38,271 nt of DNA from Paenibacillus sp. 598K (GTDB taxonomy: Bacteria; Bacillota; Bacilli; Paenibacillales; Paenibacillaceae): assembly GCF_003851045.1 (NCBI RefSeq), contig NZ_BFBX01000034.1, forward strand, positions 1 to 38,271, given 5' to 3'. The notes beneath the pieces are model-generated. The model was given only the letters and a program-made list of their open reading frames with translations. It did no database searches and was not told the DNA's origin. Both the position numbers and the translations under genes were made by a program. Position 1 is the first letter of the stretch, and each line of letters opens with the position of its first letter. This document shows positions 16,312 through 22,866 of the stretch, piece by piece.

Positions 16312-16860
16312 ATGAATCTGATCGAACATCGCGGCTACCAGATCCAACTGATCGACGCCCGGGCGTCGGACAAGGCCGTTTTTCGCAGCCTGATGCAGAT
16401 GTACTTGTACGACACCAGCGAGTTCAACGGTCAAGATCCGGATAGCCACGGCCAATACGATTACCCGGATCTGGACCATTACTGGACCGAGCGCGGCAGA
16501 AGCGAGGAAGGACGTATACCGATCCTGATTCGGATCAACGACCGCCTCGCCGGGTTTATGCTCATCAATCGGTTCAGCCTGTTGTATCCCCACGGTTCGA
16601 CGACGCGCAATCTCGCGGATTTCTTCATTATGCGCAAGTGGCGAGGCAAGCGGATCGGGCGCATCATCGTCAAGGAGATTTTCGATATGTTCCCCGGTCA
16701 TTGGGAAATTCGGCAACAGCAGGAAAATGAGAAATCGCAAAGGTTTTGGCGCAACGCAATCGGCGAGTACACCAACGACAGCTTCAAGGAAACGATCCTG
16801 AACGATGAGCGTTGGCAGGGGCCGGTCCAGCAATTTACCAACCTGACCCGGATTACTTGA
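16312..16860 (+). CDS. GNAT family N-acetyltransferase
   Basis: A 182-residue acyltransferase of the GNAT superfamily, which transfers an acetyl group from acetyl-CoA to an amine. The acetyl-CoA pyrophosphate loop is visible as RKWRGKRIGR, preceded by the beta-4-like LADFFIM strand and followed by a helix and the HWEIRQQQENEKSQRFW segment typical of beta-5 and alpha-4. The substrate is unknown. AAGGAGGTATGAGCC precedes the start. Its stop overlaps the convergent CLC gene by eight bases, leaving no room for a terminator between them. Confidence 0.85.
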   Translation: MNLIEHRGYQIQLIDARASDKAVFRSLMQMYLYDTSEFNGQDPDSHGQYDYPDLDHYWTERGRSEEGRIPILIRINDRLAGFMLINRFSLLYPHGSTTRNLADFFIMRKWRGKRIGRIIVKEIFDMFPGHWEIRQQQENEKSQRFWRNAIGEYTNDSFKETILNDERWQGPVQQFTNLTRIT

Positions 16861-18091
16861 GCCGCTGGATCGTCTGACCGATCCGCCGCAGCGCCGACGA
16901 CGGTACGGACCGATGATAGAGGCCGCTTGAGCCTGCGAGGAGAGCGCTCAAGACGCAACTAACCAGCAGATAAAGCGCGCCGCCGCCGCCGAACAGCTCT
17001 ATCCCCAGCGCAAAACAGGCCAGCGGTGCCCGGGCCGCGCCTGCGAATATCGACACCATGCCCACGCCGGCCAACAGTGCTGGCGGTGCGGACAGCATCC
17101 CCGCGAGGAAGCTGCCAAAGGCGGCGCCGATGACGAACAACGGCGTCACCTCGCCGCCAGGATAGCCGGAGCCCAGCGTCACCACGGTGAAGAGCAGCTT
17201 CCAGACGAATGCGTCGCCCTCGGCTTGGGCGTCAAACGAGCTGCTGAGCAACGGCAAGCTCAGTCCCAGGTAGTCGCGGCTGCCGCAGACATAAGTCAGC
17301 CCGATCACAAGCAACCCGCCGATGACGCTGCGCCAGACGATCTGAGGAACGTGCCGGATGAGCAAGGCGCGTAGACTTGCGAGCAATCGGACAAACAGAC
17401 GGGCCAGCAAGCCAAACGCGACGGCTGCGAGAGCGACGCGGAGGAGGAGCCCAAGATCCGCAAACGGGACGGGACCGATCGAATAATGCGTGTGAGAAGC
17501 GCCCCAGGCAAGGGCGGTCACGTGGCCGACAAAGCTTGCTGTCAGGGCGGATAGCAGACGCAACGGCGTCAACACGCGAAAGCCAGCGACCTCAAAGGCG
17601 AATACAGCCCCTGCCACCGGCGTCCCGAAGACGGCGCCAAAGCCGCCGCTGATGCCGCAGAGCAGCAGCAGTCTGGACTCGGTCGGCGGGACGCGCAGCA
17701 GCCGGCCGATCCATGCCGCCAGGCTGCCCCCCAGCTGAAGGGCTGTGCCCTCGCGTCCTGCGGAGCCGCCCAGCAGATGCGTCATCCAGGTGCCGAGCAG
17801 CGCCATCGGACCCATCCGGAGGGGGATATCGCCTTCGCCGCCGCGGATGCTGGCGAATAATAGCGGATTGCCCTGAGCAGCCTGACGACCCCAGCGCATA
17901 TAGATCCAGCTCATGCAAGCGCCGCCGACCGGCAGCAGCCAGAGCAGCCACGGATGGCCTTCCCGGACTGCGGTCACGGATGTCAGGACATGGAGGAACA
18001 GCGCGGCCGCCGTTCCGCAAGCTACACCTACAGCAGCGCCCAGGAGCAGGCGGATCGTCGCCGCGCCTAGGTTATTTTGTGGTTTCATCAC
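16853..18091 (-). CDS. CLC antiporter, probably fluoride-type (CLC-F)
   Basis: A 412-residue membrane protein of the CLC family with about ten hydrophobic segments. The selectivity motifs are visible: GSAGREGTALQLGG, containing the gating glutamate of GREG, and GSGYPGGEVTPLF. The first motif is AQGNPLLF rather than the chloride-type GSGIP, followed by IPLRMGPMALLGTW. By memory, this combination (G-N-x-L in place of GSGIP, and GREGT in place of GREGP) marks the fluoride/proton antiporter branch, which exports toxic fluoride. The start is GTG 18091, or ATG 18088; GAGGAAG precedes both. A promoter is present upstream, but I see no fluoride riboswitch. Chloride transport is the alternative. Confidence 0.88.
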   Translation of the reverse strand: MMKPQNNLGAATIRLLLGAAVGVACGTAAALFLHVLTSVTAVREGHPWLLWLLPVGGACMSWIYMRWGRQAAQGNPLLFASIRGGEGDIPLRMGPMALLGTWMTHLLGGSAGREGTALQLGGSLAAWIGRLLRVPPTESRLLLLCGISGGFGAVFGTPVAGAVFAFEVAGFRVLTPLRLLSALTASFVGHVTALAWGASHTHYSIGPVPFADLGLLLRVALAAVAFGLLARLFVRLLASLRALLIRHVPQIVWRSVIGGLLVIGLTYVCGSRDYLGLSLPLLSSSFDAQAEGDAFVWKLLFTVVTLGSGYPGGEVTPLFVIGAAFGSFLAGMLSAPPALLAGVGMVSIFAGAARAPLACFALGIELFGGGGALYLLVSCVLSALLAGSSGLYHRSVPSSALRRIGQTIQRLK

Positions 18092-18134
18092 ATTTCAACT
18101 TCTTCCTCATGGTCGTGACGTGCAGTTGTTACCT

Positions 18135-18163
18135 ATCCTACTCGCGCCCGGCGCCGGCGTCAA
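18135..18163 (-). promoter_or_regulatory. Sigma-A promoter of the CLC gene
   Basis: On the minus strand TTGACG (18163-18158), a 17-base spacer, and TAGGAT (18140-18135). The spacer is GC-rich and contains a GCCGGCGCCGG inverted repeat, a possible operator. Confidence 0.65.
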
Positions 18164-18248
18164 TTCGCCTCCTTCGACATAACCTGACATGACTATGCAC
18201 AGACTAAGGCATAGACAGGCAGGCGACAGATGAAGGAGGAGGTCCAAG

Positions 18249-18620
18249 ATGAAGGTCAAAAAGCGCAGTCTATGGAAGCGGAAAATCCGATGGACGCCGC
18301 TCGTCCTGGGGACGATGCTCTGGTGCGCGTTCAGCTCCCCTCTATGGGCGGAAGAAGCTGCGAAACCTGGCGGCCCTGCGATCCAGGTCGGAAGCGCCGA
18401 TCAGGGAGCAAGCTTGTACAAGCGGCATTGTCTCTCCTGTCACGGCACAGATCTGCGGGGCAAGATCGGTCCGGATCTGAGCAAGGCGGGCGCTCGCTAC
18501 AGCGCCGACCAGCTCCGCGCCGTCATCGGCAAGGGACGCGGGGCGATGCCTGGCTTTGCCAAGCAGCTCTCAAGCGAGGAGATTCGAGCGCTCTCCATAT
18601 GGCTAGCCGCACACAAATAG
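18249..18620 (+). CDS. Small exported c-type cytochrome
   Basis: A 123-residue monohaem cytochrome c of the c551/c553 type, acting in electron transfer on the outer face of the membrane. A basic N-terminus and hydrophobic signal sequence (about 1-34) lead to a mature domain with the haem-binding motif CLSCH, the GPDL segment, and a sixth-ligand methionine in GAMPGF. The C-terminal helix ends in WLAAHK. The lack of a lipobox Cys suggests either a cleaved, secreted form or a retained membrane anchor. AAGGAGGAGG precedes the start. It has its own terminator. No oxidase or reductase gene is adjacent. Confidence 0.9.
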   Translation: MKVKKRSLWKRKIRWTPLVLGTMLWCAFSSPLWAEEAAKPGGPAIQVGSADQGASLYKRHCLSCHGTDLRGKIGPDLSKAGARYSADQLRAVIGKGRGAMPGFAKQLSSEEIRALSIWLAAHK

Positions 18621-18638
18621 GACAGCCAGCCAAGGCGC

Positions 18639-18680
18639 AAGCCCCATCCCGGACATGACCGGTTTGGGGCTTTCTTCTGT
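18639..18680 (+). terminator. Rho-independent terminator after the cytochrome c gene
   Basis: AAGCCCCA / TGGGGCTT stem with an inner CCGG/CCGG pairing, followed by a T-rich stretch. Confidence 0.87.
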
Positions 18681-18739
18681 TTTCAATCGGCGGACGATAT
18701 GATACACTAACACGACAAACTGAGCAAACAGGTGATGAG

Positions 18740-19216
18740 ATGGCTGAAAAGGATGAGTTGATACGCTTCGGAGTGTCCTTCCCGGCTCCCTTGCTGGAGA
18801 CATTCGACGCCTATATCGAAGCGCAGGGCTACACCAACCGCTCGGAGGCGATCCGGGATATGGCCAGACGGTCGATCCTCGATGCCTCTGGCCTGCAGGA
18901 GGACGAGCAGGTCGCTGGCACGATCGTCATGGTCTATGACCATCACGTCAGCGAGCTGCCGCTAGTGCTCATGGAGCTGCAGCATGATCATCATGATGCG
19001 ATCGTCTCGACGATGCATGTCCATCTCAATCACGACCAATGTCTGGAGGTGATCGTCGTACGGGGCAGACTGTCGAATCTCCGCAAGCTGAAGCAGCGGA
19101 TCCAGGTGCAGAAGGGGGTGCTCTACGCCGAGCTGTCCGTCACTTATGCGGATGCCGCAGACGAACGGGCGGGCCATCCTCATGCGCATCATCGGCATGA
19201 CGGGAAGCAAGCGTGA
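18740..19216 (+). CDS. nikR: Nickel-responsive ribbon-helix-helix regulator NikR
   Basis: A 158-residue regulator with an N-terminal ribbon-helix-helix DNA-binding domain (IRFGVSFPAPLLETF, then TNRSEAIRDMARR) and a C-terminal ACT-like nickel-binding domain. The four Ni ligands known from Escherichia coli NikR are conserved with the same spacing: His82, His93, His95 and Cys101 (HVHLNHDQCLE). Ni binding enables repression of nickel uptake genes in characterised NikR proteins. The C-terminus is extended and His-rich (HPHAHHRHD), which may bind additional metal. No nickel transporter or urease/hydrogenase gene is in the window, so its targets lie elsewhere. AGGTGATGAG precedes the start. Confidence 0.94.
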   Translation: MAEKDELIRFGVSFPAPLLETFDAYIEAQGYTNRSEAIRDMARRSILDASGLQEDEQVAGTIVMVYDHHVSELPLVLMELQHDHHDAIVSTMHVHLNHDQCLEVIVVRGRLSNLRKLKQRIQVQKGVLYAELSVTYADAADERAGHPHAHHRHDGKQA

Positions 19217-19299
19217 GTCGCTGTTTCGTCGAGCTGAAAACGGTGTAATGGTTATATGCCTGTGTAATGGGCGCAATGAATGAACGGAGAGGGGTTGCT

Positions 19300-20460
19300 A
19301 TGATACATAACGCAAAAGGAATGAAGATCAACATACTAGCCTGGCTGGCGGCGGCGATCATGCTGCTGCTCGCTCTCGGTACGTTGGGCGCCACGCAGGC
19401 TGCGGCGAGCTCCTCGTATTACGGAGAGATCGTGGCCAGCTCGCTGAATGTGCGTGATGACGCCGCTAAGGATGCAGAGGTGCGCGGTTCGGTGAAGAAG
19501 GGCGATATCGTGCTCGTCACCAAGGAGTTCCACGGCTGGCTGGAGATCAAGCGTGGCAGTCTGGAGGGCTGGGTAGCGGGGTACTACGTGCAGAAGACGG
19601 ACAAGCGGCCAGGTCAGACGGATACGGCTTCCTCCTCCAAGCCCGCGAACGCATCGAAGGGTTCGTCTTCCTCGAAGGGTTCGTCTTCGGTCGTGCTGGT
19701 CGATGCGCTCCGTATACGCGAAGGCCCAAGCACCGATCACAAGGTGACCGGCATGCTGTATCGCGGCGCGCCGGTGTCGATCCGCGACAGTGTCCATGGC
19801 TGGCTCCAGATCGTCTCGGGCGATGAACGGGGCTGGGTATCGTCGCAATATATCGGCGAGGGTTCGGCGGTCACTTCTACCCTCAATGTCACACAAACCT
19901 CCTCATCATCCGGAGGCACGCTGCGGGGCAAGGTGATCGTCATCGATCCCGGTCACGGCGGCTCCGATCCCGGTATGGTGGGGACGACCTACAAGACGGC
20001 GGAGAAGACGATCAACCTGAGCACGGCCAATTATTTGAAGGAACAACTGCAATCACTCGGCGCCAAGGTGGTCATGACGCGGACCAAGGATGATCAGAAG
20101 CCGGAGCTGCCGCGCAGGGTAGCGATTAGTCACGAAGCGGGAGCGGACGCATTCATTAGCATTCATTATAATTCCTCCGAGAAGAACAATTCCGGTATTT
20201 TGACCTTTTTCTACTCGGACCGCAAGGACAAGCCGTTAGCCCATGCGATTGAACGGCAGCTGGCGGGCGGCATCGGCCTCAAGAGCCACGGCGTCGCTTT
20301 TGGCGATTACCATGTGCTGCGGGAAAACCGCACGCCGGCCGTGCTGCTAGAGCTTGGCTTCCTGTCGAACAGCCGGGACGAAGGCATCGTCAAGGAGAGC
20401 GATTATCAGCGGAAAGCGGCAAGAGCTATCGCCAAAGGGCTGCAAAACTATTTCAAATGA
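19300..20460 (+). CDS. N-acetylmuramoyl-L-alanine amidase with two SH3b domains
   Basis: A 386-residue exported peptidoglycan hydrolase that cleaves the bond between muramic acid and the stem peptide. In order: a signal peptide (about 1-38), a first bacterial SH3 domain (about 43-105, VASSLNVRDDA), a Ser/Lys/Gly-rich linker, a second SH3 domain (about 128-195, VDALRIREGPS), another Ser/Thr linker, and a C-terminal Amidase_3 domain. The zinc-site and catalytic segments are intact: IDPGHGGSDPG, TAEKTINL, ISIHYNSS and LLELGFLSN. ATG 19300 follows GGAGAGGGG. It lies 83 bases after nikR with no terminator between them, so partial cotranscription is possible. Function may be in cell separation or spore processes. 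Confidence 0.95.
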   Translation: MIHNAKGMKINILAWLAAAIMLLLALGTLGATQAAASSSYYGEIVASSLNVRDDAAKDAEVRGSVKKGDIVLVTKEFHGWLEIKRGSLEGWVAGYYVQKTDKRPGQTDTASSSKPANASKGSSSSKGSSSVVLVDALRIREGPSTDHKVTGMLYRGAPVSIRDSVHGWLQIVSGDERGWVSSQYIGEGSAVTSTLNVTQTSSSSGGTLRGKVIVIDPGHGGSDPGMVGTTYKTAEKTINLSTANYLKEQLQSLGAKVVMTRTKDDQKPELPRRVAISHEAGADAFISIHYNSSEKNNSGILTFFYSDRKDKPLAHAIERQLAGGIGLKSHGVAFGDYHVLRENRTPAVLLELGFLSNSRDEGIVKESDYQRKAARAIAKGLQNYFK

Positions 20461-20478
20461 ATAGCTTGTTAAAACACA

Positions 20479-20509
20479 GACGCAGGGACCAAGGTCCTTG
20501 CGTCTTTTT
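20479..20509 (+). terminator. Rho-independent terminator after the amidase
   Basis: GACGCAGGGACC / GGTCCTTGCGTC stem, one non-canonical pair, two-base apex, then five T. Confidence 0.92.
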
Positions 20510-20633
20510 CTCTTGTTTATAGGGGCATAAATTCGTGAGGCTAAGGAGAGACTACCGACAGAATATGGGACCGTTACTCGTCGCTAGCGGCGTAGCAGAG
20601 GGCGGAATATTAACCTGGGAAAGAGGGATTAGG

Positions 20634-21413
20634 ATGCAAACCCGATGGCCTATGCGAGGTTTGGTCATGTTGCTACTGTGCGTCAGCCTTTTGCTTGCTG
20701 GCTTCGGATCCGGCGGAACCTATCACTTCGGCTTCAAGCCGAGCCGACAGGGCGAGCTGCCGTCGATCAACGAGGAAGGGTTCAAGGAGCTGCTGCAAAA
20801 GCACGGCGCCGTTTTTTTGGGCGACACGAAGCAAAAGGAGCTTTTCCTCACCTTCGATAATGGCTATGAGAACGGCTTTACGCCAAAAATCCTTGATGTG
20901 CTGAAGGAAAAACGCGTGCCGGCGGCTTTTTTCGTCACCGGGCAGTATATCCAGGATCAGCCGGAGCTGCTGCAGCGGATGGCGGCGGAGGGCCATCTGA
21001 TCGGCAACCACTCATGGCATCACCCGGATATGACGACGCTGGGAGCGGCCAAAATCAAGGAGGAGCTGGAGAGAGTCAAGGAGGAGGTGCTGGCAATGAC
21101 GCCGCAGCTGACGATGAGCTATCTGCGTCCGCCTCGCGGCATCTTCAATGAACGCGCCTTGGCCGAGGCGCGCAAGCTGGGCTATACGAGCGTGTTCTGG
21201 TCGGTCGCCTACAAGGACTGGGACGTCAATGATCAGAAAGGGGCCGCTTACGCGTACACACGGGTGATGTCGCAGCTGCATCCCGGTGCGGTCATCCTGC
21301 TCCATTCGGTATCTCGGGACAATGCAGAGGCGCTGGGCCGCATCATCGACGATGCCAGAGGGCAGGGCTATACGTTCAAGTCACTCGACGAGCTGCGCGT
21401 CCGCACATACTAG
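20634..21413 (+). CDS. pdaA: PdaA-like delta-lactam polysaccharide deacetylase
   Basis: A 259-residue exported carbohydrate esterase family 4 enzyme resembling PdaA, which removes the acetyl group of N-acetylmuramate during synthesis of muramic delta-lactam in spore cortex. A signal peptide covers about residues 1-24. The catalytic motif is FLTFDNGYENG, with Asn instead of the second Asp of the usual TFDDG; this variation is normal for PdaA. Motif 2 is GNHSWHHPD (metal His), then YLRPPRGIFN, FWSVAYKDWD and ILLHS. A frame extends to 20535, but ATG 20634 follows AGAGGGATTAGG and starts the signal peptide. Together with the gerABC operon it fits an endospore former. Confidence 0.93.
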   Translation: MQTRWPMRGLVMLLLCVSLLLAGFGSGGTYHFGFKPSRQGELPSINEEGFKELLQKHGAVFLGDTKQKELFLTFDNGYENGFTPKILDVLKEKRVPAAFFVTGQYIQDQPELLQRMAAEGHLIGNHSWHHPDMTTLGAAKIKEELERVKEEVLAMTPQLTMSYLRPPRGIFNERALAEARKLGYTSVFWSVAYKDWDVNDQKGAAYAYTRVMSQLHPGAVILLHSVSRDNAEALGRIIDDARGQGYTFKSLDELRVRTY

Positions 21414-21432
21414 ACAAGGGAGGCGAATCGAC

Positions 21433-22323
21433 TTGATCTATGATTGTGCGATTGTCGGCGGCGGGCTATCCGGCCTCCAGGCAGCGATCCAGCTTGGCCG
21501 TTACGGCCACTCAACACTCGTCCTCGATGCGGCGGACGGCCGCTCGACGTGGTGCCGCAGCTATAACAATCTGCTCGGCTGGCCTGACGGAGTGAGCGGA
21601 GCCGAGCTGCGCCGCATCGGCGCTAGGCAGGCCGCGCAGCTCGGTGTTCATCTGGTCGAGACCTGGGTTGAGCATGCGGCTCGCGAGGCTGATAGGTTCG
21701 AGCTCGCCGCACGTGACGGCACGATCTACCGCGCGCGTCGTCTGCTGCTGGCGACTGGCGTGGTCGATCGTCTGCCGCCGCTGGATGGACTGATCGCTTG
21801 TCTCGGGATCAGTCTGTTCGTCTGTCCGGACTGTGACGGCTACGAGGTGAGAGATCGGCCGGCAGTCGTCATCGGGTCCGGCGATGCCGGCGCGGCGATG
21901 GCGATCAAGCTGACCTACTGGACCACGCAGCTTACTTATATCAATCATGAAGCAAGGGCAATATCCGGGACGTTGGCTGAGCAGTTGCGGCAGCATCGCA
22001 TCCCGATGATCGAGGGACCGGTCCTCAGGCTGAGGACCGAGAGCGAGCGACTGCTCGGTCTGGAGCTCGATGAAGGCAGCTATATCCCTGTGGATCGGGG
22101 ATTCCTGGCCTTTGGCGGCAACGAGGTGCGCTCTGGACTCGCCGAGCAGCTCGGCGTCGAGCGGCTGGAGAACCGCCACATTCTGACGGACGCCCGCTCC
22201 AAGATGACGTCGGTCGCCCATGTATGGGCAACCGGCGATGTCGGCGTCCATGCCGAGCAAGCGAGTATTGCGATGGGCGAGGGCGTTCAAGCGGCGATCT
22301 GGATGCACAAGAGCTTGCTCTGA
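21433..22323 (+). CDS. Thioredoxin-reductase-like FAD/NAD(P) oxidoreductase
   Basis: A 296-residue flavoprotein of the low-molecular-weight thioredoxin reductase fold. The FAD-binding motif VGGGLSGLQAA is near the N-terminus, GSGDAGAAMA marks the NAD(P) site, and ATGDVGVHAEQAS is the second FAD motif. The redox pair is CPDC in FVCPDCDGYE, rather than the CATC of TrxB, so it is probably a TrxR-like paralogue related to the GliT/HlmI-type or other dithiol oxidases and not the housekeeping reductase. The start is TTG 21433, eight bases after AGGGAGG, 19 bases after the deacetylase stop. The electron acceptor is unknown. Confidence 0.87.
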   Translation: MIYDCAIVGGGLSGLQAAIQLGRYGHSTLVLDAADGRSTWCRSYNNLLGWPDGVSGAELRRIGARQAAQLGVHLVETWVEHAAREADRFELAARDGTIYRARRLLLATGVVDRLPPLDGLIACLGISLFVCPDCDGYEVRDRPAVVIGSGDAGAAMAIKLTYWTTQLTYINHEARAISGTLAEQLRQHRIPMIEGPVLRLRTESERLLGLELDEGSYIPVDRGFLAFGGNEVRSGLAEQLGVERLENRHILTDARSKMTSVAHVWATGDVGVHAEQASIAMGEGVQAAIWMHKSLL

Positions 22324-22358
22324 CAACTTTACTCTTCCTTCCTGCTGCACGTATCGTA

Positions 22359-22364
22359 TATAAT
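22359..22364 (+). promoter_or_regulatory. Candidate -10 element before the small membrane protein and secDF
   Basis: Perfect TATAAT 43 bases before the start at 22407; the -35 region is poor. Confidence 0.45.
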
Positions 22365-22406
22365 AAACTGATCGTGCCTTAAGCTGGACGAGGAAAGGGG
22401 GAGCCA

Positions 22407-22817
22407 ATGGACAAGCCGCAAGCCACAAAACCGAGCATTCACAGCCGCCGCAAGGCCTATTCCTGGCTCGGCGTCGTTATGCTGCTGCTGCTCTCCATTC
22501 CTGTCACCGCGCCTGCCCCATCGGCCGAGCGGAGCGGCGAAGCAGCCGATCATCCGATCATGACTACGCCAAGCGAGAGCGGCTACCTGATCGCGCCTCG
22601 ACTGCTGCAGCCGCAGAAGCAGACCTGGACAGGCTTCGGCGCGCTCATCGTCGCCATCGGGGTCTGGTATTACCGACCGACAGCGATGCGACTGCATCAT
22701 GACGATCGCGCGTCGATCGCGATTGGATTAGTTATGCTGAAGCTGGCGCCGATCAAGATGACATCGACTTACGTGAGCCTCACCGGGAAGACTCCATCAA
22801 GCCTGAGCTGCATTTGA
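22407..22817 (+). CDS. Small membrane protein of unknown function upstream of secDF
   Basis: A 136-residue protein with a hydrophobic segment near the N-terminus (YSWLGVVMLLLLSIPV) and a second one near residue 78 (GFGALIVAIGVWYY), separated by a Ser/Pro/Ala-rich stretch. A third weakly hydrophobic stretch (ASIAIGLVMLKLAP) follows. No family is recognised. AGGAAAGGGGGAG precedes the start, and a TATAAT box is nearby, which supports a real gene. The secDF start is 50 bases downstream, so cotranscription is likely. Whether it acts in protein export is not shown by the sequence. Confidence 0.68.
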   Translation: MDKPQATKPSIHSRRKAYSWLGVVMLLLLSIPVTAPAPSAERSGEAADHPIMTTPSESGYLIAPRLLQPQKQTWTGFGALIVAIGVWYYRPTAMRLHHDDRASIAIGLVMLKLAPIKMTSTYVSLTGKTPSSLSCI

Positions 22818-22866
22818 CCTATTACGCTTGGATGTCTATTCCATTGAAAGAGGAGAACTCACGTTT

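Noticed and set aside
18088..18250. Fluoride (crcB) riboswitch upstream of the CLC gene
   Set aside because: Reading the minus strand by eye, I did not find the expected GGNGATGG core or the downstream pseudoknot segment.
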